Shown here in pieces: positions 8,089 through 15,966 of a stretch of 50,356 nucleotides of DNA. Source of the DNA: Thermoanaerobaculia bacterium (lineage in GTDB: Bacteria; Acidobacteriota; Thermoanaerobaculia; Multivoradales; JAHEKO01); NCBI GenBank assembly GCA_947259925.1, contig CAMYOG010000051.1, forward strand, positions 23,595 through 73,950. The letters run 5' to 3'. The number at the start of each line of letters is the position of its first letter. The first letter of the stretch is position 1. Both the position numbers and the translations under genes were made by a program. The notes below the pieces were generated by a model. That model worked only from the letters and a program-made list of their open reading frames with translations. It made no database searches and was not told where the DNA came from.

Positions 8089-9933
8089 ATGGGCCGACAA
8101 AGGGTAGCTGCATTCGTTCTACTAAGCCTGGCACCGGTCGGCGCCTGGGCGGCAACGTTCTCGGTCAATTCCGTCGGCGACGATGACGACGGCAGATGTA
8201 ACGCGAATCACTGCAGCCTGCGCGAGGCGCTCGACGAAGCGAATCAGAGTTCGAACAACGACGTGATCGTTTTCGATGACCTGGCGCCAGGGGATTCGAG
8301 GATCACCCTGGCGGCGGCACTCCCGGAGATCTCCGAGCCGGTTCACATCGATGGCCGCACGCATCCCGATGCGAGGATCTTCATCTGTGGCGATCCGCAG
8401 GAGCCGGTGCTCGTGGTCAAGGGTCAAGACACCGCGTTTCACGGCCTGACCCTCCACTGCCCGCCGCTGCTGACGGTGAGCACCACCGGCGCGGGCGCCG
8501 GCAGTGTCGAGTCCGCACCCGGCGGCATCGACTGCGCCGACGACTGCTCGCAGGTCTACGACGAAGGCACCGAGGTCACCTTGACTCCCACGGCGGAGTC
8601 CGGCTCCATGTTCGGCGGCTGGGACGGTGACCCGGATTGTGCCGACGGTGTCGTGACCATGGACGGCGACCGGACCTGCACCGCTATCTTCGATGGCAGC
8701 ACCAGAGATCTGACGGTCACCATCGCTGGCTCGGGAGCCGGTAGCGTTACCTCGCAACCACCGGGCATCGACTGCGGTTCCGATTGCTCCGAGAGTTACG
8801 CCGAAGGCTCCCTGGTGACGCTCAATGCCACCGCCGGAGCCGGCTCCAGCTTCGCCGGCTGGAGTGGCGACGCCGACTGCGCCGACGGCACGGTGACCAT
8901 GGACGTACACCTGACCTGTACGGCCACCTTCGACGGCACCGGCGGCGGTGGCGGTCGAATGCTGACGGTCAGCAGAGCCGGCTCGGGGGCGGGTGTCGTT
9001 ACGTCCTCTCCGGCGGGCATCGACTGTGGCAGCGACTGCCAGGAGAGCTACGGCGAAGGCTCGCAGGTGAGTCTGACCGCGTCGGCGGCCACCGGCTCGA
9101 GCTTCAGCGGTTGGAGCGGCGATGCCGACTGTGCCGACGGCCTGGTGAGCATGACCACCGACAGAGCCTGCACCGCCACCTTCCACGCTAGCGGCCGCGG
9201 CCGGACGCTCACGGTCAGCAAGACCGGCTCCGGTAGCGGCACCGTGACCAGCTCCCCCGCCGGTATCGACTGCGGGAGCGAGTGCACCTTCTCCTTCCGC
9301 AAGGGGAGCGTGGTGACCCTGACCGCGGTCGCCGACTCCGGCTCGGTGTTCGGTGGCTGGAGCGGCCACGCCGACTGTTCCGACGGCAGGGTCAGGCTCC
9401 ACGCCGATCGGAGCTGCAGCGCCAACTTCGAGGAGGTCGGAGCCGGCAGCTGGAGTCTGACGGTCGGCAAGGCCGGCTCGGGCTCGGGCACCGTCACTTC
9501 TTCACCTGTTGGCATCGACTGCGGCGCCGACTGCACCGAGAGCTACGCCGACGGCACCCAGGTGTCTCTGACCGCTACGCCGAGCTCCGGCTCCACCTTC
9601 AGCGGCTGGAGCGGCGACCCTGACTGCTCCGACGGATCCATCTTGATGGACGGACACGCGACCTGCACCGCCACGTTCAGCGGCAGCTCCAACCAGACCC
9701 GTACCCTCAGGATCAGGAAGCAGGGCGTCGGCAGGGGCACCGTGACCAGCTCACCGGCGGGCATCGACTGCGGTGCCGACTGCCAGGAGACGTTCGCCAA
9801 GGGGACCGAGGTGACTCTGACCGCGGTCCCGGAGCCTGGCTCCTCGTTCGTTGGCTGGAGCGGCCATTCCGATTGCAGGGACGGTACGGTGACGCTCAAC
9901 GCCCATCGGACCTGTACCGCGACCTTCAACTAG
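8089..9933 (+). CDS. Secreted CSLREA-domain protein with six cysteine-rich InlB-type B-repeats
   Basis: A 614-residue exported protein. The signal peptide covers residues 1-22 (ending GAWA). A CSLREA domain follows (FSVNSVGDDDDGRC... then CSLREALDEAN), which normally begins a right-handed beta-helix, but the helix is cut short near residue 125. The rest is six tandem repeats of about 78 residues, each with GTVTSSPAGIDC, a DC pair, a GWSG core, another DC and a final TCTATF: four cysteines per repeat, probably two disulfides. Such divergent InlB B-repeats occur in adhesins and surface stalks. No anchor or sorting domain is seen at the C-terminus. The SD GGAAGGTG lies 5 nt before the ATG. A role in cell-surface contact is inferred. 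Confidence 0.8.
   Translation: MGRQRVAAFVLLSLAPVGAWAATFSVNSVGDDDDGRCNANHCSLREALDEANQSSNNDVIVFDDLAPGDSRITLAAALPEISEPVHIDGRTHPDARIFICGDPQEPVLVVKGQDTAFHGLTLHCPPLLTVSTTGAGAGSVESAPGGIDCADDCSQVYDEGTEVTLTPTAESGSMFGGWDGDPDCADGVVTMDGDRTCTAIFDGSTRDLTVTIAGSGAGSVTSQPPGIDCGSDCSESYAEGSLVTLNATAGAGSSFAGWSGDADCADGTVTMDVHLTCTATFDGTGGGGGRMLTVSRAGSGAGVVTSSPAGIDCGSDCQESYGEGSQVSLTASAATGSSFSGWSGDADCADGLVSMTTDRACTATFHASGRGRTLTVSKTGSGSGTVTSSPAGIDCGSECTFSFRKGSVVTLTAVADSGSVFGGWSGHADCSDGRVRLHADRSCSANFEEVGAGSWSLTVGKAGSGSGTVTSSPVGIDCGADCTESYADGTQVSLTATPSSGSTFSGWSGDPDCSDGSILMDGHATCTATFSGSSNQTRTLRIRKQGVGRGTVTSSPAGIDCGADCQETFAKGTEVTLTAVPEPGSSFVGWSGHSDCRDGTVTLNAHRTCTATFN
8485..9930 (+). repeat. Six tandem ~240-bp coding repeats
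   Basis: The six B-repeats begin near nt 8470, 8710, 8960, 9208, 9460 and 9703. Spacing is about 235-250 bp. They are similar at protein level but divergent at DNA level, so the array looks old rather than freshly expanded. Confidence 0.75.
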
Positions 9934-9945
9934 GCGTGACCTCGC

Positions 9946-9972
9946 GGGGTGGGAGCGGCTCGCTCCCACCCC
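9946..9972. terminator. Perfect 12-bp hairpin terminator
   Basis: GGGGTGGGAGCG at 9946-9957 pairs perfectly with CGCTCCCACCCC at 9961-9972 around a 3-nt loop, 12 bp after the repeat-protein stop. No U-tract follows, so it is either a factor-assisted terminator or an mRNA 3' stabiliser. Confidence 0.65.
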
Positions 9973-10024
9973 GATGATCGCCATCGGCACACAGCCATCG
10001 ATGCCACGGCGGAGCGGCTGCTGC

Positions 10025-10030
10025 TACATT
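10025..10030 (+). promoter_or_regulatory. Possible -10 box TACATT for the DinB-like gene
   Basis: TACATT lies 32 nt before the ATG at 10062. The same hexamer occurs upstream of the kinase gene (24511-24516). No clear -35. Confidence 0.3.
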
Positions 10031-10032
10031 GG

Positions 10033-10057
10033 CCCTCCTAGGACACTCCAAGGAGGG
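10033..10057 (+). promoter_or_regulatory. Inverted repeat that can hide the Shine-Dalgarno
   Basis: CCCTCCT at 10033-10039 is the exact reverse complement of AGGAGGG at 10051-10057, which is the ribosome-binding site of the DinB-like gene. If the left arm is transcribed, the 7-bp stem would block ribosome binding. Confidence 0.4.
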
Positions 10058-10061
10058 ACCG

Positions 10062-10583
10062 ATGAACTGGACCGCCCTGCTCAGATCCGAGGTCGAAGAG
10101 GCCTATCGGGCCGCCGACGCCCTGGTGGCGATGGTCGACGACGCCAAGCTGGACTGGAAGCCCGAGACCGGCTCGAACTGGATGACCACCGCGCAGCTAC
10201 TCGAGCACATCACTACCGCCTGCGGCGGAACCTGCCGAGGGTTCGTGACCGGTGATTGGGGTCTGCCGGACGGCTCGAATCTGGAGGAGATGGCGCCCGA
10301 AGAGATGCTGCCAGCGGCGGCAGCGCTGCCGGCGGCCGCGAGCGTCGCCGCGGCTCGCGAAGCTCTGGCGGCGGACAAGGAGCTGGCGCTGCAGATGGTC
10401 GAGCAGGCGGCCGACCGCATGGACGAGGAGATCGCCGCTCCCTGGGAGCCGGGCGCGAAGCCGCTCGGCCAGCAGCTGCTCAACATGGTCAGCCATCTCA
10501 ACAACCACAAGGCCCAGCTCTTCTACTACTTGAAGCTCCAGGGCGAGCCGGTCAACACGATGCACTACTACGGGCTGGCCTGA
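10062..10583 (+). CDS. DinB-family four-helix protein
   Basis: A 173-residue protein beginning MNWTALLRSEVEEAY, with four amphipathic helices typical of the DinB/DUF664 superfamily. Metal-ligand-like histidines sit in TTAQLLEHITTACGG and MVSHLNNHKAQLFYYLKLQG. Family members are metal-binding transferases, for example bacillithiol- or mycothiol-dependent ones, or have unknown function; which applies here is not visible. The ATG at 10062 is preferred over an upstream in-frame TTG because the strong SD AAGGAGG lies 5 nt before it. The gene converges on the DUF429 gene 13 bp downstream. Confidence 0.75.
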   Translation: MNWTALLRSEVEEAYRAADALVAMVDDAKLDWKPETGSNWMTTAQLLEHITTACGGTCRGFVTGDWGLPDGSNLEEMAPEEMLPAAAALPAAASVAAAREALAADKELALQMVEQAADRMDEEIAAPWEPGAKPLGQQLLNMVSHLNNHKAQLFYYLKLQGEPVNTMHYYGLA

Positions 10584-10596
10584 GGACGCGGCGGCG

Positions 10597-11394
10597 TTAG
10601 CGTGGGAGCCAGATCTCGCCTTCCAGGCGCGCGGGCCCGTCCGCGGCGGGCTCGAGCCGCGGGAAGGCCGAGCGCTCCCGATCCATCTCGAGCGCCGAGA
10701 CCAGGGCGTCGAACGCGTCGTCGCTTCGCTCGGCGGCCCGTCGTGGCTTCTCGTGCAGACCCGGGTAGCGCTCGCGCAGTAACCCCCGGCGCGCCTCGCG
10801 GCTCGACTTCGTGAGTCTGCCGACGAACAGACGCGGCCAGATCTCGACCACCATCGGCAGTCTCGGCGAGTCGAAGGGCCAGATCGAGAAGCCGGCTGCT
10901 CGCAGTCGAGCGAGCTGGGGCATCCCTCGGACGCTGCCGACACCGACGGCCCCCGCGCCGCCGATCTGGAACACCGACATCGGATGGAAGCCGGTCTCGT
11001 GCGCCACCGTCAGCTCGGTCGCCCGATGCAGCATGTCGCCGAGGCTCGGCTTCTTGCGCCCCGGCTTGCCCCAGAACGGAAACGGGCAATGGGTGAGCCA
11101 GTTCTCCCCCAGGCGCTCGGCCTCCTGCCAGACCGTTCCGATCTCGCGGTGGGCACGCTTCTCCAGGAACCGGATCGGGAACGAGAACGCGAAGTCGAGC
11201 CCGACGACCAAGCTCGGATCGCGATCGGCCTCCGCGATCAGATGGTCGGTGATCGCCTCCCGGCCTCTACCGTTCTCGAGCCGGATCACCTCACCGTTCG
11301 CAACCTCGCAGAGCCAGATCTTGCGATGCCCGGCCCGCTGGTCGCCCGACCAATCGATGGCGAGAACGCGCTCCGGCATCGTCTTGCGGTTCAT
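10597..11394 (-). CDS. DUF429-like protein with predicted RNase H fold
   Basis: A 265-residue protein with the acidic signatures of the DUF429 predicted-nuclease family: AIDWSGD near the N-terminus, GLDFAFSFP in the middle and SDDAFDALVSALEM near the C-terminus. These supply the three or four carboxylates expected for an RNase H-like metal site. The activity is predicted for the family, not demonstrated. The start codon overlaps the Nudix stop codon (ATGA, 11391-11394), so the two are cotranscribed and probably coupled. Confidence 0.7.
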   Translation of the reverse strand: MNRKTMPERVLAIDWSGDQRAGHRKIWLCEVANGEVIRLENGRGREAITDHLIAEADRDPSLVVGLDFAFSFPIRFLEKRAHREIGTVWQEAERLGENWLTHCPFPFWGKPGRKKPSLGDMLHRATELTVAHETGFHPMSVFQIGGAGAVGVGSVRGMPQLARLRAAGFSIWPFDSPRLPMVVEIWPRLFVGRLTKSSREARRGLLRERYPGLHEKPRRAAERSDDAFDALVSALEMDRERSAFPRLEPAADGPARLEGEIWLPR

Positions 11395-11927
11395 CGTTCG
11401 AGCTCGAGCAGATAGAACGCCGCCACCACCAGGGCGTGGCTGATCCGGCCGTTGCCGATCAGCTGCGGGATCTCGGCGAGCGGCACCGACTCCAGGAAGA
11501 TCTCCTCTCCGTTCACGCCCAGTGTAGCCCTCTGATCTGCCGGCGGCTCCAGGTCGGTCGCCAGCCAGGTAGTGAGGCGATTGGCGATGAACGCCGGGTT
11601 CGGATGGGTGAAGCCGAGCTCGCGCAAGGCTCCCGCCCGGAACCCGGTCTCCTCCTCCAGCTCGCGTGCGGCGGCCTCGCGCGGGCTCTCACCCGGATCG
11701 ACCATCCCTCCCGGGATCTCGAGGGTAGGCGCCTGGATGCCGAAGCGCCACTGCCGCACCAGGAGCACGTTGCCATCGTCGAGCAGCGGAATCACGTTGA
11801 TCCACTCGGGTGCCCGCATGACCAGGACATCCCGGCGGTCGCCTCCCGCTTCGAGCTCACGTCGCTCGAGCTCGAGGATCCGATGCCGGTAGACGGTCTC
11901 CGAACAGGCAACGTTCCATTCGCGCAT
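11391..11927 (-). CDS. Nudix hydrolase (ADP-ribose pyrophosphatase-like)
   Basis: A 178-residue protein with a complete Nudix box, GGMVDPGESPREAAARELEE followed by ETGF, satisfying G-x5-E-x7-R-E-x2-E-E-x-G. The flanking beta strands (INVIPLLDDGNVLLVRQWRF) match ADP-ribose/nucleoside-diphosphate-sugar pyrophosphatases, which cleave the diphosphate with Mg2+. Substrate is inferred from family resemblance. The ATG at 11927 lies 7 nt from a TAGGCT -10-like hexamer (minus strand 11939-11934), suggesting a leaderless message. It is divergent from the CPXCG gene. Confidence 0.88.
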   Translation of the reverse strand: MREWNVACSETVYRHRILELERRELEAGGDRRDVLVMRAPEWINVIPLLDDGNVLLVRQWRFGIQAPTLEIPGGMVDPGESPREAAARELEEETGFRAGALRELGFTHPNPAFIANRLTTWLATDLEPPADQRATLGVNGEEIFLESVPLAEIPQLIGNGRISHALVVAAFYLLELER

Positions 11928-11933
11928 TGCTGG

Positions 11934-11939
11934 AGCCTA
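11934..11939 (-). promoter_or_regulatory. -10-like TAGGCT for the Nudix-DUF429 operon
   Basis: On the minus strand TAGGCT ends 7 nt before the Nudix ATG, placing the expected transcription start at or next to the start codon. Confidence 0.35.
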
Positions 11940-11981
11940 ACCCACGAGCCGCCCGACCCCGGGTCCGGCCGGACCGTGTGC

Positions 11982-11987
11982 TATACA
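11982..11987 (+). promoter_or_regulatory. -10 box TATACA for the CPXCG gene
   Basis: TATACA ends 8 nt before GTG 11995. The expected transcription start falls at the GTG itself, so this is one of the best leaderless candidates in the window. Confidence 0.45.
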
Positions 11988-11994
11988 TCTTCCG

Positions 11995-12186
11995 GTGCAG
12001 CTCGAGGAGTCGACTCTGAAGCGCGTCAGCTGCCCCTACTGCGCCGAGACGGTCGAGCTCGTGGTCGAAGACGATCTCTTCGGGGAGACGGTGATCGACT
12101 GCGAAGTCTGCTGCAATCCGTGGCGAGTGACGGTACGCCGGGATGGGACCGGACGGCGGATCGAAGTGGCTCGGCTCGACGACTGA
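11995..12186 (+). CDS. CPXCG-motif cysteine-rich small zinc-ribbon protein
   Basis: A 63-residue protein with two cysteine pairs, SCPYC near residue 13 and DCEVCC near residue 35, spaced as in the CPXCG-motif cysteine-rich family; they probably bind one zinc. The family is widespread in Proteobacteria and Acidobacteriota, and its function is not known. The start is GTG 11995 directly after a -10 box. It stands alone between the divergent Nudix operon and the outer-membrane barrel gene 83 bp downstream. Confidence 0.75.
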   Translation: MQLEESTLKRVSCPYCAETVELVVEDDLFGETVIDCEVCCNPWRVTVRRDGTGRRIEVARLDD

Positions 12187-12269
12187 CGGGCCGCCACAAC
12201 CGGCCGAGTTGGCATGCACCGTGCTTGTTCTTCAGTTCGACACACAGACTTCTCGGAAGGAGGACAGAG

Positions 12270-12929
12270 ATGTCTGGAACGAGTAGAGCACTGTTGGGCT
12301 GGGTGGTCCTGATGGCCCTCTCGGTCTCGCAGCCGCCACCGATCCTGGCCGAGCCGTCGGGCTGGAGCGTCGACCTGAAGTACGGGCGCGGCTCCCTCGA
12401 CGACGCCTTCGGTACGCGCCATGTGAAGACCTTCGATGATCGCGCCGCGGCCGTCGGCGTGGAGTTCGGGTACCGCTTCAACAAGTATCTCGGGCTCCAG
12501 GTCGGGTACCAAGACTTCGGAGCCTTCGATGGCCTCGGCTCCCCCTGCCCCGACGGGTTCGACGCCTGCATCGAGCGGCTCGCCGACGAGTCGTTCGGGT
12601 TGTGCATCGAGGGTCGGCAGTGCCTCGAGGTCCTGGTGCCGCTCGAGGCGGAGGTGTCGGGTTGGTCTCTCGCCCTGGCGCCAAGCTGGCCCTTCACCGA
12701 GCGCTGGTCGGCATTCGGCAAGGTGGGCGTTCTCGAGTGGGAGAGCGATCTCTCGGCGCGCCCGCCGTTCGCCGGTATCGGCCGGTTCGACAGCACCTCG
12801 AGCACCGACCTGCTGACCGGAGTCGGCCTGCGCTACCGGTTCGCCGGCAACCTGGGAGCGCTAGTGGAGTATCAGCGGCTGGATCTCGACCTCGGCTCGA
12901 CCACTCTCGGCGTCACCTGGAACTTCTGA
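12270..12929 (+). CDS. Outer-membrane beta-barrel protein (OmpA/OmpX-like barrel)
   Basis: A 219-residue exported protein: signal peptide at residues 1-27 (ending ILAE or nearby), then alternating amphipathic strands with aromatic girdles (WSVDLKYGRG, VGVEFGYRFNKYLGLQVGYQ, LVEYQRLDLDLG) and a C-terminal TLGVTWNF ending in Phe, the usual BAM-recognition signal. It matches the eight-stranded OMP_b-brl type. No cargo or enzymatic motif is visible. The ATG at 12270 is chosen for the strong SD GGAAGGAGG 6 nt upstream; the frame is open much further upstream, but that part overlaps the Nudix and CPXCG genes and is not real. Confidence 0.82.
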   Translation: MSGTSRALLGWVVLMALSVSQPPPILAEPSGWSVDLKYGRGSLDDAFGTRHVKTFDDRAAAVGVEFGYRFNKYLGLQVGYQDFGAFDGLGSPCPDGFDACIERLADESFGLCIEGRQCLEVLVPLEAEVSGWSLALAPSWPFTERWSAFGKVGVLEWESDLSARPPFAGIGRFDSTSSTDLLTGVGLRYRFAGNLGALVEYQRLDLDLGSTTLGVTWNF

Positions 12930-12947
12930 GCGCTCCCCCCGCTCAGA
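12925..12947. terminator. Hairpin spanning both stop codons of convergent genes
   Basis: TCTGAGCG at 12925-12932 pairs with CGCTCAGA at 12940-12947 around CTCCCCC. It includes the stops of the barrel gene and of the SDR gene, so it can serve both directions. No U-tract. Confidence 0.55.
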
Positions 12948-13647
12948 CCGAACGGGTGATGCCGCCGTCCACCCGGAGGTTCTGGCCGGTCACGTAGGAG
13001 GCGTCGTCGCTCAGCAGGAACGCCACTACGGAGCCGACCTCCTCGGTCGTGCCGAAGCGCCCGGTCGGAATCCGGGCCACCGCCTCCTCGGTCTCGGGAT
13101 AGCTGTCGATGAACCCGGGCAGGACGTTGTTCATGCGGATCCCGGCGGCGGCGTAGGCGTCGGCGTACAGTTTGGCGAAGCTGCCGAGCGCGGCGCGCAG
13201 GCTCGACGAGATCGGGAACGCCGCATCCGGCTCGTAGGCGGCGAAGGTCGAGATGTTGACGATCGACCCGCCGCCCGACACCTCCAGGATCGGCGTGACG
13301 ATCCGGCACATCTCGACCACGTTGAGCAGCACGAGATCGAGCCCCGCGTGCCACTCCTCGGCCGACAGCTCGAGCAGCGCCCCCTTGGGCGGATGGCCGG
13401 TGTTGTTGACCACGCCGTCGAGCCGATCGTAGGTGCTCAGACAGAGGTCGACCACGGCCTGCAGGTCGTCGACCCGAGTCACCGAGCCGGTGTGGGCGAC
13501 GGCGCCGAGCTCGCGCGCCAGCTCCTCGGCGCCACCACCGTTGGACATGAGCGCCAGGTCGTGGCCCGCCGCCGCTAGCTTCCGGGCGATGCCGGCGCCC
13601 ATCCCCCGTCCCGCCGCGGTCACGATCGCCGCCGGCCGATAGCTCAT
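12943..13647 (-). CDS. SDR-family oxidoreductase with altered catalytic tetrad
   Basis: A 234-residue short-chain dehydrogenase/reductase fold: VTAAGRGMGAGIARKLAAAG (nucleotide-binding glycine motif), VNNTG in place of NNAG, and SYVTGQNLRVDGGI at the C-terminus. The usual YxxxK is not seen; the aligned stretch reads FPISSSLRAALGSF, so both catalytic Tyr and Lys are replaced. Together with IRMNNVLPGFIDS this marks a distinct SDR subgroup, whose members may reduce with other residues or bind without catalysis. The start overlaps the oxidase stop by ATGA, so the pair is cotranscribed. Confidence 0.82.
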   Translation of the reverse strand: MSYRPAAIVTAAGRGMGAGIARKLAAAGHDLALMSNGGGAEELARELGAVAHTGSVTRVDDLQAVVDLCLSTYDRLDGVVNNTGHPPKGALLELSAEEWHAGLDLVLLNVVEMCRIVTPILEVSGGGSIVNISTFAAYEPDAAFPISSSLRAALGSFAKLYADAYAAAGIRMNNVLPGFIDSYPETEEAVARIPTGRFGTTEEVGSVVAFLLSDDASYVTGQNLRVDGGITRSV

Positions 13648-15476
13648 GGTGACCCCTCCGCCGGCAGCACGACCAGCTCGGAGATCATCCCGAGCGCCGC
13701 GTGATGCAGAATGTGACAGTGCAACAGCCAGCGCCCCACCGCGCCCCCTGACGAGCTGCCGTTCGGCTGCGTCCGGTCGCTCAGGCGGACCCGGAAGACC
13801 AGCGTCGTGCCCGAAGGCACGTTGATCGAATCGACGAACTCCGGCGCCTTGAAACGGAAGAGCGTTCCCCCACCGCTGCTCTCGAGCCGCAACGGCTGGA
13901 AGGAGAAGCCGTGCAGATGGAAGGCGTGGTGGGCCGAGGTCTGGTTGGCCACCCGCAGCTCGAGCAGATCGCCGACGCGAGCGTAGCGGCTCGAAGCGAT
14001 GTGGGGGATCTCGCGAAAATCCTCGAACCCGCCCGCGTCGAAGATCCCCTTGACGTTGTCGATCGACGGCCCGGGGGCGGTCAGACGAATCGTCGGATCG
14101 TCGGTGCCGACTCTCGAGATCTCTAGCTCCAGCGGATCGACCAGGGTGCCGGTCGGCGGCGTGCGGCCCAGCCTCTCGAGCGGCCGATCGATCCGCGGGT
14201 CGGCGAGGAGCCGCCGCTTCGGACGGATCTGGAACTCCTCTCCGGGCGGCAGGCTGCCCGAGATCTCGATATGGAGCACCGGCACCGTCGGCACCACGGC
14301 CAGGCCGCGGCCGGTGTGTCGATAGGCCTGGGTCCAGAGGGTGAGGACGTCGCCCTCGGCCCCGCGCGGAACCACCACCACGTCCTCCCGGTCGCTCGGC
14401 GAGAGCAGAATCTCGCCGCGACCGTAGCCGGTGCGATACCCCTGACGGGTCCCACCTTCGACTCGGACGCGGTCGAGCAGTCCCCCTTCGCCACCGACCC
14501 GATACATCGGCAGCCGGCGACCGCCGGCGTCGGTCAGAACCAGCCGGAGGTAGCGGGCGATCGCCGCGTTGACCAGCCGCAGGCGCAAGCCTTCCCCCGA
14601 TCGGATCACGCGCGGCCGGGCGCCCGCGGCGAGTGCGCCCGGGTTCCCGGGGCTGCCGCCCCGAGCCGCCGGCAGCGAGCCGTTGGCCAGCACCCACTGG
14701 CCCATGCTGACCCGGCACGCCTGACCGGGGCCGACGCAGTTCTCACTCGGCAGGACGTTGGGGATGCTGCCGGCGGGCAGCGGCTCGTCGGTCCGCCGCC
14801 CCGTCCCGTCCAGCGGCGTCTCGCACAGGTCGCGCGGTGTCGGCGAGATGTCGTCGCCCGGAAACGGTCCCGGCCCGGCCCACGGCAGCGAGCCGTCGGC
14901 GGGGAAGGTCGCTTCGTCGTTGCTCCCCGGCTCCTTGCAGACCGTGACATCGGTCAGCATCAGCAGCTCCTGCCGCCGCGGCAGGACGCCGAGCCGGGTG
15001 AGCTCCTCCTCGTGCTCGTCGGTCACGATCAGCGGCCCGTAGAGGCCACGGAAGACCTGGTTCGACGGCTTGATGTGCGGGTGGTACCAGTAGACGCCCG
15101 GTCGGGTCACCTTGAACCGGTAGCGGAACGTACCGCCCGGCGGCACTTCGTTCTGGGTCACCTGCGAGCCGTCGCTCCGATTGTTGACCTCGACGCCGTG
15201 CCAATGGATGGTCGATGGCACCGGCAGCTTGTTCTTGAATCGGATCGACAGCGTGTCGCCGACCCGCGCCCGCAGCTCCGGCCCTGGCGTCGTGCCGTTG
15301 AAGGTCCAGACCCGCTCGGGAGAGCCGTCGCCGTCCAGGTCCTGGAGCGCCTCGCGCGCCACCAACCGCTTGCGGAGCACGCGTCCCTCGGCCACGTCGG
15401 CCCCCACGAGGGCGAGGAGCGCCGCTAGCGCGAAAGCCGCGCGGAGACCTTTCGGATAGGGGCTCGCGAGTGACAT
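13644..15476 (-). CDS. Secreted multicopper oxidase (laccase type)
   Basis: A 610-residue exported oxidase. The signal peptide is residues 1-31 (hydrophobic ALAALLALVGA). All copper-binding motifs are present: HWHG at 91-94, WYHPH at about 130-134, HAFHLHG near 515-521 and HCHILHH at 586-592, giving type 1, 2 and 3 copper sites. It should oxidise phenols, metals or other one-electron donors with O2 in the periplasm. The ATG at 15476 is preferred because it begins the signal peptide; a longer open frame reaches 15668 but would overlap the divergent YjbQ gene. It is followed by the overlapping SDR. Confidence 0.92.
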   Translation of the reverse strand: MSLASPYPKGLRAAFALAALLALVGADVAEGRVLRKRLVAREALQDLDGDGSPERVWTFNGTTPGPELRARVGDTLSIRFKNKLPVPSTIHWHGVEVNNRSDGSQVTQNEVPPGGTFRYRFKVTRPGVYWYHPHIKPSNQVFRGLYGPLIVTDEHEEELTRLGVLPRRQELLMLTDVTVCKEPGSNDEATFPADGSLPWAGPGPFPGDDISPTPRDLCETPLDGTGRRTDEPLPAGSIPNVLPSENCVGPGQACRVSMGQWVLANGSLPAARGGSPGNPGALAAGARPRVIRSGEGLRLRLVNAAIARYLRLVLTDAGGRRLPMYRVGGEGGLLDRVRVEGGTRQGYRTGYGRGEILLSPSDREDVVVVPRGAEGDVLTLWTQAYRHTGRGLAVVPTVPVLHIEISGSLPPGEEFQIRPKRRLLADPRIDRPLERLGRTPPTGTLVDPLELEISRVGTDDPTIRLTAPGPSIDNVKGIFDAGGFEDFREIPHIASSRYARVGDLLELRVANQTSAHHAFHLHGFSFQPLRLESSGGGTLFRFKAPEFVDSINVPSGTTLVFRVRLSDRTQPNGSSSGGAVGRWLLHCHILHHAALGMISELVVLPAEGSP

Positions 15477-15525
15477 ATTCGGCGGAGTGGCACCGCTCCG
15501 AGCCGCGCCCAGGGCGTGGCCCGAG

Positions 15526-15531
15526 TATATT
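15526..15531 (+). promoter_or_regulatory. -10 box TATATT for the YjbQ gene
   Basis: TATATT ends 13 nt before the ATG at 15544, giving a leader of roughly 5 nt. It lies in the 67-bp divergent space between the oxidase and YjbQ genes. Confidence 0.45.
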
Positions 15532-15543
15532 TCAGTCAGCCGC

Positions 15544-15951
15544 ATGAACGATCGGATCGTGGTACCGACCCGGGGCAAGGGGCTCCACGAGATCACCGCG
15601 GAGGTGCAGGCGGTCGTCGATCGGAGCGGCGTCGACGAGGGCCTGTGCACGATCATGATCCAACACACCTCGGCGAGCCTGACGATTCAGGAGAACGCCG
15701 ACCCCTCGGCGCGTCGCGATCTGCAGGACTGGCTGGAGCGCAACGTGCCCGAGAACGATCCGCACTTCACCCACACCCAGGAGGGACCGGACGACATGCC
15801 GTCCCACATCCGAGCCGCGCTCACCGCGACCACGCTCGGCGTGCCGATCGTCGCTGGACGTCTGGCGCTCGGAACCTGGCAGGGGATCTACGTCTGGGAG
15901 CACCGGCGCCGTGGATCGCACCGGAGCTGCGTCGTCCACATCGGGAGCTAG
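15544..15951 (+). CDS. YjbQ/UPF0047 family protein (secondary thiamine-phosphate synthase-like)
   Basis: A 135-residue protein of normal family length with the UPF0047 signatures IQHTSASLTIQENADP, then DDMPSHIRAAL and LGTWQGIYVWEHR. E. coli YjbQ has weak thiamine-phosphate synthase activity and an uncertain main role, so the product name should be read as family membership. Start ATG 15544 follows the -10 box closely. It converges on the diguanylate cyclase gene, with 15 bp between stop codons and only a weak ACGAC/GTCGT hairpin there. Confidence 0.92.
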   Translation: MNDRIVVPTRGKGLHEITAEVQAVVDRSGVDEGLCTIMIQHTSASLTIQENADPSARRDLQDWLERNVPENDPHFTHTQEGPDDMPSHIRAALTATTLGVPIVAGRLALGTWQGIYVWEHRRRGSHRSCVVHIGS

Positions 15952-15966
15952 GCCGGCGACACGACC

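Noticed and set aside
11436..12269. Extension of the outer-membrane barrel frame upstream to 11436
   Set aside because: It overlaps the Nudix and CPXCG genes and lacks a signal peptide at that start; the SD before 12270 and the signal peptide show the real start.
15477..15668. Longer start of the multicopper oxidase at 15668
   Set aside because: It would overlap the divergent YjbQ gene and its promoter and would put the signal peptide 64 residues in.
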